From positions 126,081 through 190,080 of the forward strand of contig NZ_MKGR01000003.1 in the NCBI RefSeq assembly GCF_001908095.1: 64,000 nucleotides of DNA, read 5' to 3'. This document shows positions 18,003 to 26,025 of the stretch, one piece after another (the first letter of the stretch is position 1; each line of letters opens with the position of its first letter). The notes under the pieces are model-generated. The model saw nothing but the letters and a program-made list of their open reading frames with translations. It ran no database searches and was not told the DNA's origin. Made by a program: the position numbers and the translations under genes. The DNA comes from Xenorhabdus thuongxuanensis. GTDB lineage: Bacteria; Pseudomonadota; Gammaproteobacteria; Enterobacterales; Enterobacteriaceae.

Positions 18003-18776
18003 ATGAATCAAAATAGATCTTCGCGCGACCTGGTATTACGTGCGCACTACGAGCTGTTTACTGACCGTGATGTGGGAGCGCTTGAGCGTTATTTTGCACC
18101 GAATTTCATCGAGCATTCCCCATTGATTAAAGATGGTCTTGCCGGGCTGAGTGAGTTGGTACAGTCACATCCTGAACTGCATCATGAAACATCTCGCGTA
18201 CTACAGGATGGTGATTTTGTTGCTATCCACGGTCGTTTTACGGGGTTAGACGATCAGCCGTTGGTTGGTTTCGATCTGTACCGAGTTGCTGATGGCTTAA
18301 TCGTGGAGCACTGGGATGGTTTAGTACCGCAGTCCGTGCCCAACGCCAGTGGCCGAACTCAGTTAGATGGCCCGATTGAAACGGGCTATAGCAGTGATAG
18401 GGAGAAGAATCGCGAATTAGTAGTTAATTTTTTCACGCGAACCTTGATCGAAGGGCACTATGATGAATTCGGCAACTATACCAATGGTGAGGAGTTTCGC
18501 CAGCACAGCCCCGATATTCCCGATGGCACGGCTGCAGTTGTTGCGTTTCTTAAGCAACTTAAAGATGAAGGAAGGGGACTGCATTATACAAAAATCCATC
18601 GTACAGTAGCTGACGGTCAATTTGTTCTGACTCATTCAGAAGGAAGTATTGCCGGAGCACGTCATAGCTACTTTGAGCTATGGCGCGTCGAGAACGGCAA
18701 AGTGGCTGAGCTTTGGGATGCTATCTCACCAGTACCAGAGGACGCGCAAGCACTGCATCGCCACGGTATTTTTTAG
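18003..18776 (+). CDS. Tandem NTF2/SnoaL-like protein
   Basis: A 257-residue protein made of two SnoaL-like (NTF2 fold) domains. The first covers about residues 8-120 (HYELFTDRDVGALERYFAPNFIEHSPLI ... DLYRVADGLIVEHWDG). The second covers about 135-257 (VVNFFTRTLIEGHYDEFGNYT ... YFELWRVENGKVAELWDAI). Both keep the closing ELWRV / LYRV, GKVAELWD / GLIVEHWDG signature of the family, which includes polyketide cyclases and many proteins of unknown role. No signal peptide. Its place between the dehydrogenase and the regulator suggests an accessory catalytic or substrate-binding role in amine breakdown. The exact function is unknown. Confidence 0.72.
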   Translation: MNQNRSSRDLVLRAHYELFTDRDVGALERYFAPNFIEHSPLIKDGLAGLSELVQSHPELHHETSRVLQDGDFVAIHGRFTGLDDQPLVGFDLYRVADGLIVEHWDGLVPQSVPNASGRTQLDGPIETGYSSDREKNRELVVNFFTRTLIEGHYDEFGNYTNGEEFRQHSPDIPDGTAAVVAFLKQLKDEGRGLHYTKIHRTVADGQFVLTHSEGSIAGARHSYFELWRVENGKVAELWDAISPVPEDAQALHRHGIF

Positions 18777-18829
18777 TGTTATTTGCAGACATGCTGAAAT
18801 CCCGCATTATTTCAATCAGGAATTAGAGA

Positions 18830-19585
18830 ATGACGGCATATTCCATTATTTACGCACCGCTCGATCAGGCTACCAGAACCGAACAGGTTGTGGAACGTTT
18901 AAGTAACGCGATCATTTCAGGGATATTACAGACCGATGAGCAGTTACCTAATGAAAACGAACTGTCGCGGCTGTTGGGTGTGTCGCCGGTAACTGTTCGT
19001 GACGCCCTGAACACACTGCGTGCCAGGCAGTTGATCGATACTCGGCGCGGACGTCATGGCGGTAGTTTTGTGTGCCAGGTTTCCGTTGAGACAATGCAGA
19101 AATATCACCCGTTGCGGCTGATGGCTTCAGGAGAACTGGCGGATTTCAGCGAATTTCACTGTGCAGTGATTGGCCACAGTGCGAGGCTTGCGGCTCAACG
19201 TTCAACGCCAGGTGAACTGAAAAAGCTTGAACAACTGATTGAAAACTTTGCTGCCGCGACGCAACCGGATGTCCGTATACAAACAGATATGCGTTGTCTG
19301 TTAACCCTGGCATCTCAGTCACAGTCGGCTAGGCTTGCCAATAAAGAGTTGGAGATTCAAGCCGAATGGGTGCCTTTAATGGTACTTTTGTACCGAGAGG
19401 ATGCCATTCATAGTGAGGTTGCCGCCGCCTGGTATACACTTTTGGCCGCTCTGTATAAAGGGGATTGCTTTGCCTGCCACCAGCTGGCACAGAAGATGAT
19501 TACTCGAATTACTGACCACCTGCTTGAATGCAAATTGCGTATGGATACTGATGCGCCGTTCTTGCAGAGATCTTATAGCGAGTAA
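18830..19585 (+). CDS. GntR-family regulator (FadR/FCD type)
   Basis: This is a 251-residue regulator with an N-terminal winged helix-turn-helix. It covers residues about 15-85 and includes AIISGILQTDEQLPNENELSRLLGVSPVTVRDALNTLRARQLIDTRRGRHGGSFV in pieces. An all-helical FCD-like ligand domain follows (about 95-235), where acidic or carboxylate effectors bind with a metal in relatives. It probably senses an intermediate of the surrounding amine pathway and controls this operon. It is encoded in the middle of the run, 53 bp after the NTF2-like gene and 27 bp before the cache protein, with which it may work. Confidence 0.82.
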   Translation: MTAYSIIYAPLDQATRTEQVVERLSNAIISGILQTDEQLPNENELSRLLGVSPVTVRDALNTLRARQLIDTRRGRHGGSFVCQVSVETMQKYHPLRLMASGELADFSEFHCAVIGHSARLAAQRSTPGELKKLEQLIENFAAATQPDVRIQTDMRCLLTLASQSQSARLANKELEIQAEWVPLMVLLYREDAIHSEVAAAWYTLLAALYKGDCFACHQLAQKMITRITDHLLECKLRMDTDAPFLQRSYSE

Positions 19586-19612
19586 TGGGCTGCATTCATC
19601 ACTGGGGAACAT

Positions 19613-20365
19613 ATGCACAACGACATATACGTAGAACGAGCCAGGAGCATCCTGGACGATATCTTGGTCGCAGCGCAGCGAGCTACTGCAACTTTAGCGG
19701 ATAAGACAGCGCGTATTTTATTAGAGCTGCCGTTATATCGTACGGAAGGTGTCCGCTTGGAGCAAGATCAGCGCAACGCATTGCAAAAACATATTCATGA
19801 TGTACTGCATCACAACGTCTGGTGTAACGGGGCGGGATTTGCCAGCTATGCGGTAACGAAGACGGTTGAGGAGGAGAGTGATTACTGGACGCTGGAGTGG
19901 TGGCGTCAGGAAGGAAATACCATTCAATATGCGCAGTTGGAACAAAATCAGGAGCAGCGCAGGCGTCTAGATTTCCGCTTGTTTGAGTGGTTTCGGCAGC
20001 CGGCCACTCGCCGTCGTCCCGTCATTGATGGTCCCTATGTGGATTATGTCTGTAATGGCGCTTACACGATTACGATAGCCCATCCGGTGCTTATCGGTGA
20101 GGAGTTTGCCGGTGTTGCGGCGGTGGATATTCTGGTTTCGACACTGGATCGGCTACTTCTGCCGATTCTAGGTGCTATCGGTAAGCCAGCATTAATTATT
20201 AATGACGATGCGCGTGTCGTGACTTCAACAGTGCCAGGAGTACGTTCAGGCTCACTATTGAAGAATCAAGACGTTAATTGGTCGACCGATGGTGAAACGC
20301 CTTCACTGCGTTTGGTTATCCTACCGTCATTACATACTGAATCACTCAGGGCATTTGTCTGCTGA
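19613..20365 (+). CDS. Soluble cache (PDC) sensor-domain protein
   Basis: This 250-residue protein has no signal peptide and no membrane helix. Its centre and C-terminus look like a dCache/PDC-type sensor: RRRPVIDGPYVDYVCNGAYTITIAHPVLIGEEFAGVAAVDI is typical of the ligand-binding segment ending in the A-V-D-I strand. Normally such domains are periplasmic parts of chemoreceptors and kinases. A freestanding cytoplasmic version beside a GntR gene suggests an amine- or carboxylate-binding partner of that regulator. The sequence is split here only for readability. Function is inferred from fold and neighbours alone. Confidence 0.62.
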   Translation: MHNDIYVERARSILDDILVAAQRATATLADKTARILLELPLYRTEGVRLEQDQRNALQKHIHDVLHHNVWCNGAGFASYAVTKTVEEESDYWTLEWWRQEGNTIQYAQLEQNQEQRRRLDFRLFEWFRQPATRRRPVIDGPYVDYVCNGAYTITIAHPVLIGEEFAGVAAVDILVSTLDRLLLPILGAIGKPALIINDDARVVTSTVPGVRSGSLLKNQDVNWSTDGETPSLRLVILPSLHTESLRAFVC

Positions 20366-20401
20366 ATCCCACTTATTCAGATTACTCAGGAGCTTTTACT
20401 T

Positions 20402-21679
20402 ATGGTTGAATCTATGTTAGCTAAAAGGCGCAGCGCGGCTATCGCAAAAGGCGTAGGAGTGACCACACAAGTCTATGTTGAACGTGCGGAAAACGCTGAA
20501 ATCTGGGATGCTCAGGGGCAACGTTATATTGATTTTGCCGCTGGTATTGCTGTAGTGAATACTGGCCACCGCCATCCGCGCATCATTACCGCAGCCAGAA
20601 AGCAGTTGGAACAATTTACTCATACCTGTCATCAAGTAGTGCCTTATGAAAATTATGTAGCGCTAGCTGAACGACTGAACTGTCTGGTGCCGGGTAATTT
20701 TGTGAAAAAAACAGTCTTTGTTACTACCGGAGCTGAGGCAGTAGAAAATGCCGTAAAAATCGCGCGTGCTGCTACCGGACGCAGCGGTGTAGTGGCTTTC
20801 AGTGGCGCTTTTCATGGCCGTACCTTCCTAGGTATGTCATTAACAGGTAAAGTTGCACCGTACAAAATGGGATTTGGCCAGCTTGTTAACGATGTTTACC
20901 GTGTTCCCTTTCCGGTAGAACTGCACGGTATCAGCGTAGAACAGACACTGAATGCACTGGAGAATCTCTTCAAAACCGATATTGAGCCTACACGCGTCGC
21001 TGCCATTATCATAGAACCGGTACAGGGCGAGGGCGGTTTCTATCCTGCACCTTCCGAGCTACTCAAATCCTTACGTGAAATTGCCGATCGCTACGGCATT
21101 GTACTCATTGCCGATGAGATTCAGACAGGTTTCGCACGTACGGGTAAACTGTTTGCCATGGAACATTATGAGGTTTCAGCCGATCTGACCACGATGGCAA
21201 AAGGTTTGGCAGGGGGATTCCCTCTGGCAGCTGTAACGGGACGAGCAGAACTAATGGATGCAGTGGTACCAGGTGGCTTGGGAGGAACTTATGGAGGTAA
21301 CCCAGTGGCAATTGCGGCTGGCCATGCGGTGCTGGATGTGATCGAAGAAGAGAATCTGACTGAGCGTGCAATGCAATTGGGAGAACGACTAAAACAATGT
21401 TTGCATGAACTGCGACCTCATGTTCCACAGATTGCTGATATTCGTGGGCTTGGGCTGATGATTGCAGTGGAGTTTAACCGTGCGGACAGTCAGGAACCTG
21501 ATGCCGATTTTACCAACGCAGTGCGTCAGAAGGCGATAGAGCGTGGTCTAATTTTGTTAACGTGTGGTGTACATGGCAACGTGGTCCGTTTCCTTCCTCC
21601 ACTGACTATACAAGATGATGTTTTTGACGAGGCTCTCAACGTTCTGAAATCTGTATTGCTCGATCTGAACTGTAAATAA
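20402..21679 (+). CDS. gabT: Class III aminotransferase, 4-aminobutyrate aminotransferase type
   Basis: The 425-residue PLP enzyme transfers the amino group of 4-aminobutyrate (or a related omega-amino acid) to 2-oxoglutarate, giving succinate semialdehyde. Signatures include VTTGAEAVENAVKIARAATGR, GAFHGRTFLGMSLTG, the EPVQGEGGF block, IADEIQTGFARTGKLFAMEH and the PLP lysine in TTMAKGLAGGFPLAAV (about K267). It starts at an ATG after AGGAGC. It follows the cache gene by 36 bp. With the upstream dehydrogenase and downstream oxidase it completes a putrescine-to-GABA-to-succinate-semialdehyde route. GabT and PuuE are hard to tell apart by eye. Confidence 0.82.
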   Translation: MVESMLAKRRSAAIAKGVGVTTQVYVERAENAEIWDAQGQRYIDFAAGIAVVNTGHRHPRIITAARKQLEQFTHTCHQVVPYENYVALAERLNCLVPGNFVKKTVFVTTGAEAVENAVKIARAATGRSGVVAFSGAFHGRTFLGMSLTGKVAPYKMGFGQLVNDVYRVPFPVELHGISVEQTLNALENLFKTDIEPTRVAAIIIEPVQGEGGFYPAPSELLKSLREIADRYGIVLIADEIQTGFARTGKLFAMEHYEVSADLTTMAKGLAGGFPLAAVTGRAELMDAVVPGGLGGTYGGNPVAIAAGHAVLDVIEEENLTERAMQLGERLKQCLHELRPHVPQIADIRGLGLMIAVEFNRADSQEPDADFTNAVRQKAIERGLILLTCGVHGNVVRFLPPLTIQDDVFDEALNVLKSVLLDLNCK

Positions 21680-21775
21680 TATGGGCCATTCTGCCGCTTA
21701 ACTGGAGATATCTAAGGAAGAATACATTTGTAGCGGCAGGAAGGAGCCTGTATTGGTTCATAAGAGAGGAAAACA

Positions 21776-22180
21776 ATGCACTGGTATTTAAATGCATTAA
21801 AGAATTATACCTGTTTTCGAGGGCGAGCTCAGCGTAAGGAATTCTGGTATTTTTTTCTATTTCAGATCGTTGCTGTTCTCATCATTTCTTTCCTAGAAAG
21901 GTTGTTTGCTGTTGCTAACCCCGAAATTTATATGGGATGGTTCAGTGCTATCTATCTACTGATTACATTTTTGCCAATGCTAGCGGTAAATGCTCGCCGT
22001 CTGCACGATATCAACTATCGTGCTTGGTGGTTACTGTTACATCTTATTCCGTTTATTGGCACTATTATTTTATTGATTCTCGCCTCTCTGAAAGGGCGGT
22101 CTGATAACAATAAACACAGTTCAAAAGATCGGATTCACTCACAAGCGAAAGTAAATAACCCAAGCCAGGCTAACGGGTAA
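21776..22180 (+). CDS. DUF805 membrane protein
   Basis: A 134-residue inner-membrane protein with three or four helices between about residues 22 and 105. It opens with WYLNALKNYTCFRGRAQRKEFWYFFLF and carries the central motif VNARRLHDINYRAWWLLL, both typical of DUF805 (E. coli YhaH/YhaI). The function of the family is unknown. It has a good GAGAGG site and lies within the amine island, 97 bp after the aminotransferase. It may have been carried along, or may support transport of the amine. Confidence 0.82.
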   Translation: MHWYLNALKNYTCFRGRAQRKEFWYFFLFQIVAVLIISFLERLFAVANPEIYMGWFSAIYLLITFLPMLAVNARRLHDINYRAWWLLLHLIPFIGTIILLILASLKGRSDNNKHSSKDRIHSQAKVNNPSQANG

Positions 22181-22205
22181 TTTCCGGTCATAAAGGAGTG
22201 CTGAA

Positions 22206-23747
22206 ATGGAAATGAACAGAAGAGATTTTATCTCTACTGCCGCGACCTTCGTAGGGGCGGGAGTGCTTTCATCCATGCTTCCTACTACATCTTTGCTAGC
22301 TCGGACCTTAACTGCGATTGATGCCCCAGCTATCAATATTAACCAACTCCGGCCAATGCTGTTGCAAGATGCACAATACAAAACCAGCCGGTTGGGGTTG
22401 GATCCGCGGATTTGGAATTGGCATAGAGACGTGGTTGCCAATGCCATACCAGCTAACTACTATGAGGCTTCCCTGGCTGACTGGCTGGATTTTGGCAGCT
22501 TTTCCAGAGACCAGAGCTGTGAGGTTGCGGTTATTGGCGGTGGGTTATTGGGTGCTTCCACTGCACTGCATCTTGCTGAAGCGGGCGTGGATGTGATTCT
22601 GGTTGAAAAGGATAACATTGGTTCAGGAGCTTCTGGTCGTAATGGGGGACAGATGACCCCTGGAATCGCCCGCTGGGAAGCTGAAACCATACTAGAAAAA
22701 TTTTCACTCGATGAGGCCAAACGTTTATGGCGTTTTGCATCGATTGAAGCGATGAATCTTGTGGATGAGCTCCGCGAGCGTTACGGCTTTGAATGTGACC
22801 GCAAATACGGTCATATTACTGCAGCGATACATCCAGGTCATATGGGGTCATTAGTAGCTAATGCTGATGCCCGTCGCCAGTTGGGAGATAGGGCGGTGAA
22901 GGTTATTGGGTCACACGAATTGCAGGAAGAATATGTGCGTTCGAGTATCTATTATGGTGCCAATATCGACAACATTGGTGGACAGGTTCAACCTCTGGCG
23001 CTGCTGAGAGGCCTAGTTTATGGCTTTGTTAGACTGGGGGGACGTGTCTATGACAGTACAAGAGTGAAGGGTATCAAGCAAGATGGTAGTAGCACAGTGA
23101 TAGAAACTGAACGGGGAGTTATCAGAGCGAGTAAGGCCGTGGTATTGGGAGTACATGGCTCCACCGATGAGTTTATCTCAGGCCCTTCCACGACAATACC
23201 TTTTTTTACCTATGTAGCGGTAACTCCGCCGTTGCCGATGGATATTAAAGAATTGATCCCATCAGATCTGCCGGTCTACGATACACAGTTACAGATAGAC
23301 TATTATCGTGCGGTGCGTGACAACCGTCTGCTGTTCGGTGGACAAGGAACAGGCAACTCCTGGTCACCGCGTGATGTGAATAACTACTTGCTTGATCGTA
23401 TTAGAACCGTGTTCCCGCATCTGGAGAACCCCGAACTGGAATATTCCTGGAGTGGGATCAGTGATTTGACCTTGAACGGTGCTACCGATGCCCGTAAAAG
23501 CGGTGACAACATCCCTATATATATGGTGCATGGCTGGAGTGGGCATGGAGTGGCACAGACGGTACGCATTGGCAAAGCCATCAGCGACGATTTCATCGGA
23601 CGAAACCAAGACCTTACTATGCTTACCAGCATTGACCACACGGGAATTCCGCTAGGTTCCTATCTCTCTCCGATGGCTATCCCATTAATTAAAGGTGCTC
23701 TTGGGATAATAAGTACACTTAATCCGGCGAATATAGTTTCGTTCTGA
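22206..23747 (+). CDS. Tat-exported FAD-dependent amine oxidase (DAO/PuuB-like)
   Basis: A 513-residue flavoprotein. Residues 1-35 look like a twin-arginine signal (MNRRDFISTAATF then a hydrophobic stretch), so the folded holoenzyme is probably periplasmic. The FAD Rossmann motif VAVIGGGLLGASTALHLAEAG follows at about 100-120, then SGASGRNGGQMTPG. The closing MVHGWSGHGVAQTVRIGK is typical of glycine/D-amino-acid and gamma-glutamylputrescine oxidases. It likely deaminates a primary amine to an aldehyde for the dehydrogenase at 16556. Periplasmic placement is unusual, since PuuB is cytoplasmic. It ends the island, followed by a terminator-like hairpin. Confidence 0.75.
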   Translation: MEMNRRDFISTAATFVGAGVLSSMLPTTSLLARTLTAIDAPAININQLRPMLLQDAQYKTSRLGLDPRIWNWHRDVVANAIPANYYEASLADWLDFGSFSRDQSCEVAVIGGGLLGASTALHLAEAGVDVILVEKDNIGSGASGRNGGQMTPGIARWEAETILEKFSLDEAKRLWRFASIEAMNLVDELRERYGFECDRKYGHITAAIHPGHMGSLVANADARRQLGDRAVKVIGSHELQEEYVRSSIYYGANIDNIGGQVQPLALLRGLVYGFVRLGGRVYDSTRVKGIKQDGSSTVIETERGVIRASKAVVLGVHGSTDEFISGPSTTIPFFTYVAVTPPLPMDIKELIPSDLPVYDTQLQIDYYRAVRDNRLLFGGQGTGNSWSPRDVNNYLLDRIRTVFPHLENPELEYSWSGISDLTLNGATDARKSGDNIPIYMVHGWSGHGVAQTVRIGKAISDDFIGRNQDLTMLTSIDHTGIPLGSYLSPMAIPLIKGALGIISTLNPANIVSF

Positions 23748-24150
23748 GTGGCGATTTCCATTAGCCGAGAGGCTGCTATAACATGCTATGGGCTCTATAC
23801 AACCGCTCCCACGCCGATTTTTCGTCTATCACTCCTAAATTATCCCTCTCTTGGTCATAAGAGAGGGGAATCAGCATGGCCATTGATGGTCTTACTGGCA
23901 ACGCCAAATGCTAAGAGGATGAACTCTAAAAGCTGGCATTGACCACAAAACTGCTTTGCAAGTTGCTTACGACATGTTGACAGGAAACTATAAGATATCA
24001 TGTGTCAAGGCTAAGTAGAAATGTCCTGCATTTATATAATCAAACAGCATTATATTTATCGAGTGATAGCATAAAAATGCTCGTCTGATTTTCGGTTGTG
24101 ACCATCTCGTCGGATGTTTACATTTATTCGATACATAACAGGAGATAGTC
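23748..24150. other. Gap with terminator and unrecognised coding remnant
   Basis: The first part contains the hairpin described next. Around 23920-24017 a short plus frame reads about 32 residues (KAGIDHKTALQVAYDMLTG...) to a TAG, without a start codon or ribosome-binding site. It looks like the tail of a lost gene that I do not recognise. GGAGATAG just before 24151 is the ribosome-binding site of the next gene. Confidence 0.4.
23844..23867 (+). terminator. Terminator-like hairpin after the amine oxidase gene
   Basis: A perfect 9-bp stem CCCTCTCTT / AAGAGAGGG with a 6-nt loop lies about 97 bp past the oxidase stop. No strong T-run follows. Confidence 0.5.
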
Positions 24151-24654
24151 ATGAACTTCACTAAACTTCATTATCAAAATAAACCATTACTCATAGCAAA
24201 TGTCTGGGATGCGGATAGTGCGATGATAGCTCAGCAAGTAGGTTATCAAGCGTTGGGTACGTCGAGCGCAGCGATTGCCGCTACATTAGGTTACGAAGAT
24301 GGTGAAGCAATGTCTTTTGATGAATTGTTATATATCGTCAGTCGTATCAAATCCATCAGTGACCTACCATTAAGTGTTGATGTTGAAGCGGGTTTTGGAA
24401 GAACAGCTAACGAGATAACCACTAATCTTAAACGTCTCTCTCAGCTTGGGGTTGTTGGGATTAACCTTGAATATAGTAAGGTGATTAACGGTATCAGACA
24501 ACTTTTCGACAAACTGGGTGAACTCGGTGTAAATCGTATCTCTATGGGGAATTTTATTCATTCAGCAATTCAATCAAAGCTTAAAGATTTAATGTTAAAT
24601 ATCAAGTCGCAGCAGTCTTTTTCAGGTGTTTTTACTCATGAAAGTTATCGATAA
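24151..24654 (+). pseudogene. Isocitrate lyase/PEP mutase family protein with internal deletion
   Basis: The N-terminal half is normal for this TIM-barrel family: LLIANVWDADSAMIAQQ, YQALGTSSAAIAATLGYEDGE, LPLSVDVEAGFG. After GINLEYSKVINGIRQL the frame jumps straight to FDKLGELGVNRISMGNF, which belongs near the C-terminus. About 80-90 residues of the barrel core are missing in frame, so 167 residues remain instead of about 255. The usual acidic ligand of the GINLED motif is Tyr here. The protein is unlikely to be active. It begins after CAGGAGA and overlaps the following ada frame, an association often seen between these families. Confidence 0.75.
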
Positions 24655-25492
24655 AAATCAGTGCAATATCTGGTATCAGGCATTACTTGAACGTGACACT
24701 GAGTATACTGGTGTATTTTTTGTTGGTGTAAAAACTACAAAGGTATTTTGTATCTCGATATGCCGAGCACGAAAACCGAAAAGAGAAAATGTTGAATTTT
24801 ATACAGATATTAAATCTGCATTAGATGCAGGATTTCGTCCTTGCAAAGTATGCCGACCAACAGAAAATGCACATAGTGCACCACTTTTTATCGAGAAAGC
24901 TCTTGATCTTGTTAGAACTAACCCCAAAACACGAATACGTGATATAGATCTCCGAAAATATAACATCAGTCCTGAACGTGTACGACGTTGGTTTTTACAA
25001 AATCATGGAATTACCTTTCACGCATTTCAACGGATGCAGCGTGTGAATATTGCACTTCAGGAGCTTAAAGGTGGACGAGCAGCTATCGATGTTGCCTTTG
25101 ATAGTGGTTACGAATCATTAAGCGGTTTTGGTTATACCTACAAACAGCTCACTGGTGTTTCTCCAACAGAAAAGAGTGAAGTGATTATGATCCACCGTTT
25201 TACTACCCCCCTTGGTCCTATGTTTGTTTGTGCAACCGAACGCGGAATTTGTTTGTTAGAATTTACTGACCGCCGGATGTTAGAGACTGAATTTAGTGAT
25301 CTCCAACGTTTACTAAAATCTAAAATAATATCGGGAGAAAATAATCACACTAAGCAAGCAGTAAAAGAAATTGGCGAATATTTTGCTGGAACTCGTCAGC
25401 AGTTCGATCTTCTACTTGATACCCCAGGTAGTGTAGCTCGCAAAAAATGGCTAATTGAGCACGAAAATGCTGTGCTAAGGCAAAAAATTTAA
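24638..25492 (+). pseudogene. ada: Ada DNA-repair protein/regulator lacking the O6-methyltransferase active site
   Basis: Ada repairs methylphosphotriesters through its N-terminal zinc domain and O6-methylguanine through its C-terminal domain, and activates its regulon. Counting from the ATG at 24638, the four zinc cysteines are C38, C42, C69 and C72, as in E. coli, followed by an AraC-type DNA-binding region (about 85-180). In the C-terminal domain the frame runs FDLLLDTPGS directly into VARKKWLIEHE. About 80 residues with the PCHRV cysteine motif are deleted in frame. A phosphotriester-sensing activator without base repair could still be made. The gene overlaps the damaged PEP-mutase frame by 17 bp. 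Confidence 0.8.
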
Positions 25493-25550
25493 CATATTGT
25501 CTTTAAATGTTTGCCTGATCTCATTATGAATAACTTGGTTTTAGCTATGG

Positions 25551-25802
25551 TTACTCAGTGTTACTGGTTTTTCTTGTTCCAAATAGTTCACTTGAGCGAG
25601 TCTGTAAAGTTTTCAGTGCTCCAAGCATATCGCCAGTATCCAACGAGCCTTGGGATTTCTTTTCTGTTGGCTTTTTGCGTTTACGTGATGAACCGTTTCC
25701 GACTGGAATACTCTGTGAACGGTTATTATCGTGCTTATCCTGAACCAATTTTAGCCGTTTAACATCTTCCAATGTAAAAAACTCCGCTCTATAAGCCGTC
25801 AT
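25551..25802 (-). CDS. Small basic hypothetical protein beside dif
   Basis: This 83-residue frame starts at an ATG preceded by AAGAGGTTCAC, a plausible ribosome-binding site. The product is hydrophilic and very basic in the middle (GSSRKRKKPTEKKSQG), with a short helical N-terminus (AEFFTLEDVKRLKLVQDKH). I recognise no family. Its last codons run towards the degraded 3' end of ada. It could be a genuine small DNA-associated protein, the stump of a transposase, or a chance frame. It ends 90 bp from the dif-like site. Confidence 0.4.
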   Translation of the reverse strand: MTAYRAEFFTLEDVKRLKLVQDKHDNNRSQSIPVGNGSSRKRKKPTEKKSQGSLDTGDMLGALKTLQTRSSELFGTRKTSNTE

Positions 25803-25891
25803 GTGAACCTCTTAATGGTGAGCCTACGTGACGGACATCTTAACCCCCTTAGCCCAGAGCGGACATTACAACTTTGCCATTACATCTTAGG

Positions 25892-25919
25892 TTCGCATAA
25901 TCTATATTATGTTAAATAC
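25892..25919 (+). other. dif: dif-like XerC/XerD chromosome dimer resolution site
   Basis: The 28-bp site divides into a XerC arm GGTTCGCATAA (25892-25902), a 6-bp spacer TCTATA and a XerD arm TTATGTTAAAT (25909-25919). Against E. coli dif as I recall it, 26 of 28 positions agree: one change in the XerC arm, one in the spacer, none in the XerD arm. XerCD and FtsK resolve chromosome dimers here at division. The nearby tus gene and terminus gene order support the call. It is the most precise marker of the terminus in this window. Confidence 0.9.
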
Positions 25920-26025
25920 AATCTAATGTACATTCAAGGTAAATCTCTGCCCTGCTTTATCATCAAAAATATGTTCTCTGGACAACACAACGGAAATGGT
26001 GTTTATAGAATAATCATATTTTATT

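Noticed and set aside
23748..23942. Small plus frame of 64 residues after the amine oxidase gene
   Set aside because: It runs through the terminator hairpin and shows no coding character.
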